A DNA stretch of 64,000 nucleotides from Burkholderiales bacterium (GTDB lineage Bacteria; Pseudomonadota; Gammaproteobacteria; Burkholderiales; Burkholderiaceae_C), in the NCBI GenBank assembly GCA_019509985.1, contig JAEKLF010000041.1, forward strand, positions 17,017 through 81,016, given 5' to 3'. Of this stretch, positions 7,467 through 16,415 are shown piece after piece (positions within the stretch are counted from its first letter, which is position 1; each line of letters begins with the position of its first letter). The notes under the pieces were generated by a model. It was not told where the DNA came from and ran no database searches. It saw nothing but the letters and a program-made list of their open reading frames with translations. The position numbers and the translations under genes are program-made.

Positions 7467-8060
7467 GTGGTTTCTATCGTCAACACGTCGCTGCTCAGCT
7501 ATCTGACCGCCCAGGGGTCCGACGGCTCGACGACCAGCGGCCAGGCCACCAGTGCCCAGCAGCCCGGCAATGCCGGCGCCGTCTCCGTGTCCCCGGCGGC
7601 GCTGCAGCGCGCCGCCGCAGCCACCAAGACCGCCGCTGCCGGCCGCACGCTCGAGGCTTCCCAGAAATCGCTGGCCAACGACCTGCGTGCAGCCATGGGC
7701 AAGGCGGGCGTCAAGCTGAGCGGCAGCGTCGAGTTCTCCATCAAGAGCGACGGTAGCGTGGACATCAAGGCCTCCGACGCGGACAAGGCCGCCACGCAGG
7801 CCTTCCTGCGCGCGGACACCAGCCAGCCCGGTTTCGCCAGCCGCATTGCGACCCAGGCGCGCGACGCGCTCAAGCTCTCGTCGACCATCCAGCAAAGCGC
7901 CGCCATCTCGCAGGCAGCCAGGCTCGCCAAGACCTCGAGCGGCGTGATCTCGCTGTACACCTCGCTGATGCAGCAGGCGGGCACGGCAGGTGTCGCCTTC
8001 ACGGTCTCGGCCAGCTCGAGTTCGCTGACCTACCCCGGCTCGCTCACGGCCAAGGCCTGA
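7467..8060 (+). CDS. Hypothetical alanine/serine-rich protein
   Basis: I do not recognise this protein. From a GTG at 7467, preceded by an AGGGG site, it has 197 residues, rich in Ala, Ser, Thr and Gln, and reads like long amphipathic helices (QRAAAATKTAAAGRTLEASQ) with a polar C-terminus. There is no signal peptide, membrane helix or cysteine. Composition loosely recalls flagellar axial or secreted helical proteins, but no motif proves that. The frame is open from 7281, but the upstream part is Arg/Pro-rich and looks non-coding, so I prefer the GTG. It stands alone, followed by a 190-base gap. Confidence 0.55.
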   Translation: MVSIVNTSLLSYLTAQGSDGSTTSGQATSAQQPGNAGAVSVSPAALQRAAAATKTAAAGRTLEASQKSLANDLRAAMGKAGVKLSGSVEFSIKSDGSVDIKASDADKAATQAFLRADTSQPGFASRIATQARDALKLSSTIQQSAAISQAARLAKTSSGVISLYTSLMQQAGTAGVAFTVSASSSSLTYPGSLTAKA

Positions 8061-8252
8061 GCCGCGCGGCGGTCACGACGCCTGCCAACTGGGCAATATT
8101 TCTCGCCCCGGCTTCTTGTTACCGGCCTGGCCCGCGGTATGGCTCGCAAGCCTCGATAACGCACGCATGGCGCGACGCCCGGGCCGCTAGTCTTGACGCA
8201 GTCGGGCGCAGGCCCTGACGCCTCAACCCCACGGACTACCGCCGCCGACATC

Positions 8253-10139
8253 ATGGACAGTGCCAGCAAGACGCCCACGCCCGGGTTCCGCCAGAAGCTC
8301 ATCATCGCCGCCGTCGCCATCGCCGCCGTGGCGGGCTACATCGGCCTGTCGACGCTGCGAGAGCGCGCGGCCGACGAGATGCAGGCGCGCAAGAACACCA
8401 CGGCCCTGACCTTCGAGCGCTCGCCCGAGCAGTGGCTGGCCCACCCGCGCGAGGCCTCTGAATTCGAACGCGCCCTGCAGGCCGGCGAAGTCGCGGCGGT
8501 CGGCGTCAACGGCTACCTCGTGCTCTACACCGATCGCAGCGGCCACCAGTTCAGCACGCGCCTCATCGACTGCGGCTTCAACTGCAAGAACGAGATCGGC
8601 TCGCGCCTGGGCGAGCTGAGCCTGGCCCAGGGCTTTGCGCTGACCGACGTCGACGTGGACCCGCGCACCAGCAGCCAGCGCCTCAACCAGTCGCTGGACA
8701 AGGCCGCGGGCATGCTGGCGCCGCTGGTGTCCATGCTGCTCGTTGTCGGCCTGCTGATGTACTTCCACATGCGCGGCACGCTGGGCGGGCGCACCCGCCT
8801 GGCCGAGAAGCCCAAGACCCGTTTCAACGACGTCATCGGCGCCGACGAGGCCAAGAAGGCCCTGCGCCGCGTGGCCGCCTTCATGAAGGACCCGAAGCAA
8901 TACGCCGAAGTAGGCGCCAAGGCGCCGCGCGGCGTGCTGCTCGACGGCCCGCCGGGCACCGGCAAGACCCTGCTGGCCAAGGCGCTGGCCGGCGAATGCG
9001 GCGCCAGCTTCATCAGCGTGGACGGCTCCTACTTCAGCTCCATGTTCTACGGCGCCGGCATCAGCAAGGTGAAGGAGCTGTTCAAGAAGGCCCGCGAGTC
9101 GGCGCCCTGCATCATCTTCATCGACGAGATCGATGGCATCGGCCGGCGCAGCAACGGCAAGGAAGCGGCCGGCGGCGGCGAGCAGGAGCAGAACCGCATC
9201 ATCAACCGGCTGCTGGTCGAGATGGACGGCTTCTCGTCACTGGAGAACGTCGTCGTCATCGGAGCCACCAACCATGTCGACAACGTCGACGAGGCCATGC
9301 GCCGCCCGGGTCGCTTCGACCTGGTGGTGCGCACCTCCCTGCCCACGGTGCCCGAGCGCGAGCAGCTGTTCGGGCTCTACCTGAACAAGGTCAAGGCCGC
9401 GACCGGCATGGACACCGCGTCCATCGCCCGCACGGCGGCCGGCATGTCGCCGGCGGACATCGCCAACTGCGTGAACCGCGCCGCCGCCTACGCGGCCGAG
9501 GCCGGCGAGACCCAGGTCAGCCAGGAGCGCGTCTACCAGTCGCTGGAGACCCACCAGCTCGGCGGCGAGGTCACCAACACCAAGGACATCATCACGCCCG
9601 AGACGCTGCGCCGCGTTGCCTTCCACGAGTCGGGCCATGCGCTGGTGGCGCACCTGCTGGACGCCGGCAGCGTCGAACGCGTCAGCATCGAGCCGCGCGG
9701 CCCGGCGCTGGGCGTGACCTATGTGACCCGCGCCAACGAGGAGCCGCTGTACGGCGAGCGCGAGCTGCGTTCGCGCCTGGCCATGATGCTGGCTGGCCGC
9801 GAGGCCGAGCTGATCGCCTTCGGCAATGCCTCGTCCGGCGCGGCCGACGACCTCAAGCGCGCCTCGGAGCTGGCCACCAACATGGTCGGCTCCATGGGAT
9901 TCGGCAAGACCTTCGGCCTGCTCAGCATGGCCGGCGTGCCGCGCGAGCTGATCGGGCCCGACGTGCAGAAGTCCCTGCTCGACGAAGCCCGCCAGCTGCT
10001 GGAGAGCGCCCAGGCCGAATGCCGGCGCGTGCTGGAGGACAAGCAGGACCGCCTGCATTCCCTTGCCGAGATGCTGCTTGGTGCGGAAACCGTCAGCGGC
10101 GCGCCGCTGAAGCGGGTGCTGTCCGGCGAACCGGCCTGA
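8253..10139 (+). CDS. FtsH-like membrane-bound AAA+ zinc protease (accessory paralogue)
   Basis: A 628-residue FtsH-family protein. Domain order: a first membrane helix (14-32), a periplasmic domain of ~120 residues containing CGFNC, a second helix (153-172), an AAA+ module with Walker A GPPGTGKT (232-239) and Walker B IIFIDE (287-292), then an M41 protease domain with HESGH (458-462) and a late Asp in SGAADDLKRA. Such proteases extract and degrade membrane or unfolded proteins using ATP. The pore-loop region reads SSMFYGAG where housekeeping FtsH has EMFVGVGA, so this is probably a specialised paralogue. I chose ATG 8253; the frame also opens at a TTG at 8193. Confidence 0.9.
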   Translation: MDSASKTPTPGFRQKLIIAAVAIAAVAGYIGLSTLRERAADEMQARKNTTALTFERSPEQWLAHPREASEFERALQAGEVAAVGVNGYLVLYTDRSGHQFSTRLIDCGFNCKNEIGSRLGELSLAQGFALTDVDVDPRTSSQRLNQSLDKAAGMLAPLVSMLLVVGLLMYFHMRGTLGGRTRLAEKPKTRFNDVIGADEAKKALRRVAAFMKDPKQYAEVGAKAPRGVLLDGPPGTGKTLLAKALAGECGASFISVDGSYFSSMFYGAGISKVKELFKKARESAPCIIFIDEIDGIGRRSNGKEAAGGGEQEQNRIINRLLVEMDGFSSLENVVVIGATNHVDNVDEAMRRPGRFDLVVRTSLPTVPEREQLFGLYLNKVKAATGMDTASIARTAAGMSPADIANCVNRAAAYAAEAGETQVSQERVYQSLETHQLGGEVTNTKDIITPETLRRVAFHESGHALVAHLLDAGSVERVSIEPRGPALGVTYVTRANEEPLYGERELRSRLAMMLAGREAELIAFGNASSGAADDLKRASELATNMVGSMGFGKTFGLLSMAGVPRELIGPDVQKSLLDEARQLLESAQAECRRVLEDKQDRLHSLAEMLLGAETVSGAPLKRVLSGEPA

Positions 10140-10145
10140 GCGTCC

Positions 10146-10700
10146 TCAGGGGCAGCGCACGAAGACGCCCTGCACGGTGCACGTGCCGCGCGGCCCGATG
10201 ACGTTCGGACCGACACGGATCAGCGTGGAACCGTCACTGCCCAGGCAAGTCGCCGCATTGCAGTTGCTCAGCGTGATCGGCGCATCGAAGCGCGGCATCG
10301 GCACGTTGATGGGCGGCAGGGCCGGCGAGCGGGCACGGGGAACCGCGGCCACGGACTGAGGCGGCGCGGGGGCCACCCAGGTGTGCTGAGACGGTGACGG
10401 CGACGTGGTCATCCCGCCCAGGCAGGCCTTGGCCACGCGCAGGCGCAAGGGCTGCAGGCGCGCGGTGACCGCGCGCTCACGGTCCTGATCGGCCGCCGCC
10501 GCTGACGAGGCGGCAGCCGAGTCCGCCAGTGCATCTTCCGCTTGGTCCAATGCCTGCAGCGCCGTGCGGCAGGCGGGCGACCGGGGCAGTTCCTCGGCCA
10601 GTGCCGCCACCATGCCGGCCATGCAGGCCAACAGCACCAGTGCGCCCCTGCACAGGCCGAAAACCCGGCTGTGAGGCGATGGGGTCGAACGCGTGTTCAT
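10146..10700 (-). CDS. Hypothetical exported protein
   Basis: A 184-residue protein of unknown function. From ATG 10700 (an upstream in-frame start at 10721 is less likely) an N-terminal hydrophobic stretch (GALVLLACMAGMVAALA) ending before EELPRSPAC is a probable signal peptide. The middle is an Ala-rich helical segment, followed by a Pro/Ser linker and a C-terminal part with cysteines spaced as NCNAATC and CTVQGVFVRC, which may form disulphides in the periplasm. It converges with the FtsH-like gene: only six bases separate their ends, in a small CCTGAG/CTCAGG hairpin without a T-run. Confidence 0.6.
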   Translation of the reverse strand: MNTRSTPSPHSRVFGLCRGALVLLACMAGMVAALAEELPRSPACRTALQALDQAEDALADSAAASSAAAADQDRERAVTARLQPLRLRVAKACLGGMTTSPSPSQHTWVAPAPPQSVAAVPRARSPALPPINVPMPRFDAPITLSNCNAATCLGSDGSTLIRVGPNVIGPRGTCTVQGVFVRCP

Positions 10701-10756
10701 GGTCCAGATATCTTGCGCCAACTTCCCCTGCCGCGCTGTAGGCCTTGGCCTATCGC

Positions 10757-12334
10757 TCAGGTCCGACGCAGCCGGGGCAGCACCACCAGCGCCGCGAATC
10801 CGAGTGCGCCGGCCAGCGCGTAGCCGAGCGCGCCGCCCGGCTGCGCGTCGCCGCTCAGTCCCAGCAGGTCAAGTCCGGCCAGGCCCGTCTTCTGCAGCCC
10901 AAGGTAGAGCGCAAACAGGAACAAGGCCAGGAAGCTGCGCGAACCCTGGGTCAGCCGCCCCAGCAGCGCGGCGGCCGCGCTGAAGAAGAGCAGGCCAGCC
11001 GTGCCGGCGAGTGCACGCGCCGGCTCGTCGGCCCACCAGCGCCCCAGGCCCGGCAGACTGAGCAGCAGGCCCAGGCCAAAGGCGGCCAGACCCTGGCGCC
11101 AGCTGCGCTCCCAGGCGCCGCCCGGCACCGCGCAGGCCAGGGCCAGTGTGCCGCTCTGCAGGTCGCGTGAACTGACGTCGGCCACCGCCACGCCCCAGCC
11201 ACCGAGCAGCACGGCCAGCAGTGCAGGCAGTTGCTCCACCGGCACGACGGCGGACGCGACCGCGCAGACCAGCATCACCAGCGCGAGCAGCGGCTGGCTG
11301 AGCAGCACCAGGCTCACGTCCGCCAGCCAGCGCCCGGGCAGACCTGGGAGCCAGGCCGCCGCACGCATCAGCATGCGCAACACGCCGAGCAGCGGCCACA
11401 TCAGCGGATGCAGCAGCCATTGCAGCGCCGCCACCAGGCGCCAGCGGGCATTGCGGCTGCGCAGCTTCACGAGATCCGGCGCATAGCGGTGAAAGCGCAG
11501 CACCGCGGGCACCAGAGGCAGCAGCGCCAGCATCATCGACCCCATGCGCAGCGCCACCAGCTCGTGGCTCCACAGGCCTTCGGGCATGTGCAGCAGGGGC
11601 AGCGCGGCATCGAACGGCCCGCCGCCGACGCTGATGCTGCTGACATCCAGCAAGCGGCTCAGCGCCACCAGCATGGGCGACGCGCCGACGATATCGAACA
11701 CCTGCCAGCCGCTCAGGCGCACGGTGCCCTGCTCCAGCATGACTGGCATGAAGGCGAACTGCGCCACCCAGAACAGCCAGTACAGCGCATCGCCGCGCTT
11801 GCCCATCAGCGGCGCCCAGGCATCGGCCAGCACGGCCAGGCTGGCGCACAGCATCAGGCCCGGCGCCAGGCCGAGCACCAGCATCTGCAGATAGGGCAGC
11901 GGCTGCAGCGGCCCTTCGCCGCGCACGAGTTGCAGCACCCAGATCGTCAGCATCAGCACCGTGCCCAGCGACATCAGGAAGCAGAAGGCGCCCAGCCAGC
12001 GCGCGCCGAGCAGCTGCGCGTTGCTCACCGGCGTGGCGGCCAGTACGGCGGCGGTGCCGCAGCGCAGGTCCTCCTGGCTGCGACCGCGGGCGAGATAGAA
12101 GCCCGCCAGGCCGAAAAGCATGGACGCGATCAGGCCGGTGGCGAAGGCCAGCGCCTGGCTGTCGTAGACGAAGCGCTGCTTGTGCGTGACCATCATGGCC
12201 ATGCCGGTCTTCGGGTCCAGCACCATCAGCCAGCTCACGGCCACCACGGCCAGCAGGATGACGAGGCTGCTGATGCGCCGGCTGCGCAGCCGCCACTCGT
12301 TGAGCACCAGGGCCCGGTAAACGACGGCGCTCAC
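10757..12334 (-). CDS. ABC transporter permease (ABC-2-like)
   Basis: A 525-residue multi-spanning membrane protein encoded just after an ABC ATPase. It starts at GTG 12334, overlapping the ATPase stop by four bases (GTGA). The N-terminus WRLRSRR followed by the helix SLVILLAVVAVSWLMVL, a large extracytoplasmic loop and then several helices resembles ABC-2-type export permeases. About ten or more hydrophobic segments are visible. It is longer than the usual 250-400 residues and looks like two half-permeases in one chain. The substrate is unknown; export of a lipid, polymer or antibiotic is typical for the class. Confidence 0.85.
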   Translation of the reverse strand: MSAVVYRALVLNEWRLRSRRISSLVILLAVVAVSWLMVLDPKTGMAMMVTHKQRFVYDSQALAFATGLIASMLFGLAGFYLARGRSQEDLRCGTAAVLAATPVSNAQLLGARWLGAFCFLMSLGTVLMLTIWVLQLVRGEGPLQPLPYLQMLVLGLAPGLMLCASLAVLADAWAPLMGKRGDALYWLFWVAQFAFMPVMLEQGTVRLSGWQVFDIVGASPMLVALSRLLDVSSISVGGGPFDAALPLLHMPEGLWSHELVALRMGSMMLALLPLVPAVLRFHRYAPDLVKLRSRNARWRLVAALQWLLHPLMWPLLGVLRMLMRAAAWLPGLPGRWLADVSLVLLSQPLLALVMLVCAVASAVVPVEQLPALLAVLLGGWGVAVADVSSRDLQSGTLALACAVPGGAWERSWRQGLAAFGLGLLLSLPGLGRWWADEPARALAGTAGLLFFSAAAALLGRLTQGSRSFLALFLFALYLGLQKTGLAGLDLLGLSGDAQPGGALGYALAGALGFAALVVLPRLRRT

Positions 12335-13197
12335 GCCGCCACCTGCGCATCGGCATAGCGTTCGGTCATCAAGGCCTCCTCCAGGCTGGCGTGGGCCGGC
12401 TCGGCGCCGGCGCAAGGGGGCGACGGGTGGGCCATGCGCACCTGCACGCGCGCGCCCTGGGGCTGGGCCTGCAGCACCTGCACCTGGCCGCGCAGCGCCT
12501 CGTAGGCCGCGGGCGCGAGCAAGGCCGTCCAGACCTTGCCCGCGGCGCGCGCCAGCACGGCATCCGGCGTCTCGAAGGCCACGAGGCGCCCCTGGCGCAG
12601 GATGGCCAGGTGCGAGGCCATGTTCTCCACGTCCGAGACGATGTGGGTCGACACGATGACGAGGCGCTTGCGCCCGAGGTCGCCCAGCAGGTGGCGAAAG
12701 CGCAGCCGCTCCTCGGGGTCCAGGCCCGCCGTGGGCTCGTCGACGATGAGCACGTCGGGGTCGTTCAGCAACGCCTGCGCGATGCCCAGGCGCTGCCGCA
12801 TGCCGCCCGAGAAGCCGGCGGCCGGGCGGTGAGCCTGCTCGTGCAGGTTCACCAGTTCCAGCAGCTCGTGCAGGCGGCGCGCATCGCGCACGCCCTTCAG
12901 CGCGGCGAAGTACTGCAGGAACTCCAGCGCCGTGAGGTGCGGGTAGACGCCGAAATCCTGCGGCAGATAGCCCAGGCGCTGGCGCATCAGCTCGGGCCTG
13001 GCGACGATGTCCTGGCCTTCGAGCAGGATGCGCCCGCTGCTGGGCCTCGTCAGCGTGGCCAGCATCTGCATCAGCGTGCTCTTGCCCGCGCCGTTGTGGC
13101 CAATGAGGCCGACGACGCCGGGCCTGAGTTCGAGCGAGATCCCGTCCACGGCGTTGAGCTTGCCGAAGGTTTTGACGACGTTCTGGATCTGCAGCAT
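12331..13197 (-). CDS. ABC transporter ATP-binding protein
   Basis: A 288-residue cytoplasmic ATPase. Walker A GHNGAGKST (33-41), signature SGGMRQR (130-136), Walker B VLIVDE (149-154) and an H-loop in VSTHIVSDVEN are all intact. Length and motif order fit ABC-2-type export ATPases. The start is ATG 13197 (MLQIQNVVKTFG). The gene overlaps the permease at its end. The last ~70 residues (from about 215) are a poorly conserved tail. The region upstream (13198-13333) is divergent with the binding-protein gene and probably holds both promoters. Confidence 0.93.
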   Translation of the reverse strand: MLQIQNVVKTFGKLNAVDGISLELRPGVVGLIGHNGAGKSTLMQMLATLTRPSSGRILLEGQDIVARPELMRQRLGYLPQDFGVYPHLTALEFLQYFAALKGVRDARRLHELLELVNLHEQAHRPAAGFSGGMRQRLGIAQALLNDPDVLIVDEPTAGLDPEERLRFRHLLGDLGRKRLVIVSTHIVSDVENMASHLAILRQGRLVAFETPDAVLARAAGKVWTALLAPAAYEALRGQVQVLQAQPQGARVQVRMAHPSPPCAGAEPAHASLEEALMTERYADAQVAA

Positions 13198-13333
13198 TGG
13201 CCACTCCTCGTATGCGAATGGGCGCAGCCTAGGGACGGCGCACACGGCTTCCAACGGCCGTGCGACGGACCGTCGAGCCCGCGGCGCAGGCCGGCAAAAG
13301 CGCGGCTTGGCCCGGCGGCACATCGCGGCGAAG

Positions 13334-14182
13334 ATGCGCGGCACCGTGCCCTTCTCGCCCATCGCCTGCCTGAGCCGCGCCGCACTGCTGCGTGCGATGC
13401 TGGCCGCCTGCATTGCCACTCTGCCGTCCTGTGCCGCCATGACGCCACCGCCCGCCGAAGCCATCGCCGACCTCGCGCCCACCGGGTGGCTGCGCGCCGT
13501 CATCAACCTGGGCAACCCCATCCTGGCCCGGCGCGACGCCGCCTCCGGCCAGGCCGCGTGCGTGTCCGTGGATCTGGCGCGCGAGCTGGCGCGGCGCCTG
13601 GGCGTCGACGTGGACCTGCTGGTCGTCGCGTCCGCCGGCGAGTCTGTCGATGCGCTGGCCACGGGCCGCGTGGACGTGGGCTTCTTTGCCATCGACCCCG
13701 CGCGGGCCGCGACCACAGCCTACTCGGCGGCCTACGTGCAGATCGAAGGTGCCTATCTCGTGCGCAACGAGTCGCCGCTGCATGCCAACGACGAAGTGGA
13801 CCGGCCCGGCACGCGCGTGGCGGTCGGCGCGCGCAGTGCCTACGACCTCTACCTGGCGCGCGAACTCAAGGCGGCCACCATCGCCCGCGCGCCGACCTCG
13901 CCCGAGGTCGTGGACTTCTTCGTGGCCGAGCGCCTGGACGTGGCGGCGGGCGTGAAGCAGCAGCTGGAGGCCGACGCCAAGCGCCTGCCTGGCCTGCGCC
14001 TGCTGCCCGGGCGCTTCATGGTCATCCAGCAGGCCATGGGCATGGCCAGGGGCAAGGCCGCGGGCGCGCGCTTCCTGGCCGCCTTCGTCGAAGAGGCCAA
14101 GGCCTCCGGCTTCGTGGCGGGCGCGCTGCAGCGACATCACATCAACGGCGCCACGGTCGCGCCGGCCGCGGCAGCGCCTTAG
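13334..14182 (+). CDS. Periplasmic substrate-binding protein (SBP_bac_3-like)
   Basis: A 282-residue exported protein resembling family 3 solute-binding proteins. An N-terminal hydrophobic segment (LLRAMLAACIATLPSCAA) acts as a signal sequence; the cysteine could be a lipid anchor but the lipobox LPSC is not typical. The fold is suggested by LRAVINLGNPIL, then DLARELARRLGVDVDLL, then VDALATGRVDVGFFAIDPARA. Such proteins bind amino acids or similar small molecules. No amino-acid permease or matching ATPase is adjacent; the divergent ABC pair is of the export type, so a functional link is doubtful. It could serve as an orphan receptor. Confidence 0.8.
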   Translation: MRGTVPFSPIACLSRAALLRAMLAACIATLPSCAAMTPPPAEAIADLAPTGWLRAVINLGNPILARRDAASGQAACVSVDLARELARRLGVDVDLLVVASAGESVDALATGRVDVGFFAIDPARAATTAYSAAYVQIEGAYLVRNESPLHANDEVDRPGTRVAVGARSAYDLYLARELKAATIARAPTSPEVVDFFVAERLDVAAGVKQQLEADAKRLPGLRLLPGRFMVIQQAMGMARGKAAGARFLAAFVEEAKASGFVAGALQRHHINGATVAPAAAAP

Positions 14183-14189
14183 CCCGAGC

Positions 14190-14888
14190 TCACTCGATGA
14201 CGCCGAACAAGGGCCCCAGCTCCCTCAGGTGATCGTTGCGCTCCAGGCGGGGCGAATACAGGCTGGACACGAAACCGTCGAGATACAGCGCGTCCTTGCA
14301 GTGCAGCTCGTCGCGGAAGAAGCTGGCGAACTCGTGGAAGGTGACGGGCCGCTCGCTGATGACGAACAGCGCCTGCGAGCCGAGCGCACAGACGCCGTTG
14401 CGGATGTAGCGCGACGCAGACGACGGCCGGAACGCCGGGTTGATCTCGCCGTTCTTCAACAGCATCGGCCCTGACTGCGTGGCGTGGCGCACGCCGTCGC
14501 GCAACTGCGCGTAGTCCGCCGCGTCGACGACCTGCGGACCCTTGGCCGAGATCAGGAACACGCCGTTGGGCTTCAGGAAGAAGTTGCCTTCGCCGCTGGC
14601 CAGGTTCAGCGGCGCGAGCTCGCGGCCGTCGATGACCAGCAGGCCCACCGGACCGGCGTTCGCGTGGAACATGCCGGCGTTCATGCCGAAGACGAGTTGC
14701 TGGTCCTGGGTCTTCAGCCATGCGGCCAGCCGGTCCAGTCGCCGCAGCGCCCGGCCCCGGTCGTCCTGCCAGAAGAGGCGCAGTTTCTGGGTCGAGACGT
14801 CGACCCGCACGACCGTGAAGAGGCCGTCGCCGGCCCGGCAAGCCAGGCTGGCGAGGCCGAGCAGCAGGGCCAGCAAAGCCCGGTGCAT
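14190..14888 (-). CDS. Phosphodiester glycosidase (NAGPA/DUF2233-like) secreted protein
   Basis: A 232-residue exported protein with a signal peptide (ALLALLLGLASLACRA). The core matches the phosphodiester-glycosidase family: FGMNAGMFHANAGPVGLLV, an FFLKPNGVF strand, the TQSGPMLLKNGEINPAF segment and a C-terminal LYLDGFVSSLYSP. The mammalian relative removes GlcNAc from mannose-6-phosphate diesters; bacterial members are mostly uncharacterised and may cut wall or capsule phosphodiesters. Its start overlaps the stop of the DUF3820 gene by one base (TGATG), so the two are co-translated. Confidence 0.85.
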   Translation of the reverse strand: MHRALLALLLGLASLACRAGDGLFTVVRVDVSTQKLRLFWQDDRGRALRRLDRLAAWLKTQDQQLVFGMNAGMFHANAGPVGLLVIDGRELAPLNLASGEGNFFLKPNGVFLISAKGPQVVDAADYAQLRDGVRHATQSGPMLLKNGEINPAFRPSSASRYIRNGVCALGSQALFVISERPVTFHEFASFFRDELHCKDALYLDGFVSSLYSPRLERNDHLRELGPLFGVIE

Positions 14889-15106
14889 CAGCGCGCCCCG
14901 CCGCGCAAGGGCCGCAGCAACTCACGCAGCCCGTTGTGATCCATCTCCTGCATCAGCGCCAGCAGCCGGCCGATCTCGCTCTTGGGAAAGCCTTCGCGAG
15001 CGAACCAGTTCAGATAATTGCCGGGCAGGTCGGCAATGACGGTGCCCTTGTGCTTGCCGAAGGGCATCTCGGTGGTCACGAGCTTGATCAGGTCATCCGG
15101 TTGCAT
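14888..15106 (-). CDS. DUF3820-family small protein
   Basis: A 72-residue protein of the DUF3820 family, whose members have been described as putative quorum-sensing-regulated virulence factors. The conserved core MPFGKHKGTVIADLPGNYLNWF (given here as its two ends MPFGKHKG and GNYLNWF) lies at residues 14-35, followed by a helix. It is cytosolic, without membrane segments. The start at ATG 15106 is preferred over an upstream frame extension because the family begins there. The stop overlaps the NAGPA-like gene start. The pairing of this small protein with a secreted glycosidase is unexplained. Confidence 0.8.
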   Translation of the reverse strand: MQPDDLIKLVTTEMPFGKHKGTVIADLPGNYLNWFAREGFPKSEIGRLLALMQEMDHNGLRELLRPLRGGAR

Positions 15107-15197
15107 CGGCCCAGTGTGCCAGCGCCGCGCCTGAATGAAGCGAGCCCGGCGGACTCCTGCCGTTGCTGGGCGACGGCAATCTGCATCGCCGACCAAC

Positions 15198-16280
15198 TCA
15201 AACCCTCGCAGTCAATCCATTCGTCTTGGCCAGCGAGCGCAATGAATCCTTGAGCTTCTCGCAGTACGGCGTCAAAAGGGCAACGGCGCCAAATACGATC
15301 AACGTGACCGCCAGCACATACGTGGCCCCCGCTTTGTCCAGCGGCAATAGCGCCGCGATGAAGCACAGCATTGGGTAGTGGAGGAGATACAAAGGAAAGG
15401 TCAGGCGTCCGATCCAGCGCGCGAAACGTTCAAACGCCGATGGAATTTTTTCCACGCAGGCCAGGGCCATTTGCGCTCCAACCAGATGGATTCCAAAGGC
15501 AGCGGCCGCGAAATAGTCATTCAGCAGCGGCCGCTGGTAATTCCCGCGCCCGAACTCCAGCGGTATGGGAAGCTGTGGCAGTCGCCAGACGACAAACGGA
15601 TAGATCGCCAGCATCGCGCCGCCAATACCGAGCAAGAACAAGCCCAGCCCCAAGTTCTTGCGCCACCGCCGACCCAGCATGTACAGCGCAAACCCGCCCC
15701 ACCAAAGTGGCATCAGCAGGGTGATCGTTGTCCCGGCCAGCACCAAGACGACTATGGCTATGGGCGCCGAAACAAAGGTCGGAGCGAAGAGGATGAAGCC
15801 CGCCAACAGGTAGTAGGTCGCCTCGAAACTCAGGGACCACCAGGGCCCGTTGCTTCCGGGTGAGATGCCACCGAAATTGAAGGCATGCCATTCGTTGATC
15901 ATCAGCATCGAAGGCACGTACCCGGACCAACTTGGCGGCTTCAAGAGCACGCGTTTGCTGGCATAAAAATCCGGCGCCAGCATGGCCCCCAGGCCGTCCA
16001 GGACAAGGGTGACCACAACGGCAATCAACGCGACGGAATACAGGCGCGAAAAGCGGCTTGCCGCGTAGCTCCGCCAGTCACGTTCCCGCGTTGCCACCAC
16101 GTGGGCGATGACGTACCCGGACAGCACGAAGAAGATTGCGACAGCAGCATCGCCAAACTGCCCCAAATACCAGGCCGCCGAGCCTTCAGTGAAGGGCGTG
16201 GATAAAAGATGGGCCAGGAACACCGCCGCCGCAGCCATGAAACGAACGACATCGAGATAAACGGACAGCGAGCGGGTCAT
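15198..16280 (-). CDS. Acyltransferase 3 family membrane protein (OafA/YrhL-like)
   Basis: A 360-residue inner-membrane acyltransferase with about ten helices. The N-terminus carries the family pattern YLDVVRFMAAAAVFLAHLL with the catalytic-type histidine, followed by FFVLSGYVIAHV and SRFSRLYSVAL. Such enzymes move acetyl or similar groups onto surface sugars. The gene is visibly less GC-rich than its neighbours and uses more A/T-ending codons, which suggests lateral transfer. It is a single gene on the minus strand, separated by 91 bases from the DUF3820 gene. Confidence 0.88.
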   Translation of the reverse strand: MTRSLSVYLDVVRFMAAAAVFLAHLLSTPFTEGSAAWYLGQFGDAAVAIFFVLSGYVIAHVVATRERDWRSYAASRFSRLYSVALIAVVVTLVLDGLGAMLAPDFYASKRVLLKPPSWSGYVPSMLMINEWHAFNFGGISPGSNGPWWSLSFEATYYLLAGFILFAPTFVSAPIAIVVLVLAGTTITLLMPLWWGGFALYMLGRRWRKNLGLGLFLLGIGGAMLAIYPFVVWRLPQLPIPLEFGRGNYQRPLLNDYFAAAAFGIHLVGAQMALACVEKIPSAFERFARWIGRLTFPLYLLHYPMLCFIAALLPLDKAGATYVLAVTLIVFGAVALLTPYCEKLKDSLRSLAKTNGLTARV

Positions 16281-16415
16281 GCAATAGGCATTGATTCAGA
16301 GTTCCACGAACCCTTCGGTGGGTCAAGAACGGAGATGGAAGCGGCGGCATGGTAGCGCCCGATCTCTCGGCACGGGGGGCGCATCGCCATCTTGGGCGGG
16401 GCCGATGGAGGATCG

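Noticed and set aside
10135..10150. CCTGAG/CTCAGG hairpin between convergent genes as a terminator
   Set aside because: The stem is only six bases and no T-run follows; too weak to call.
12391..14232. Plus-strand frame of 613 codons spanning the ABC ATPase and binding-protein genes
   Set aside because: It crosses two real genes out of frame and antisense, and has no recognisable motif.
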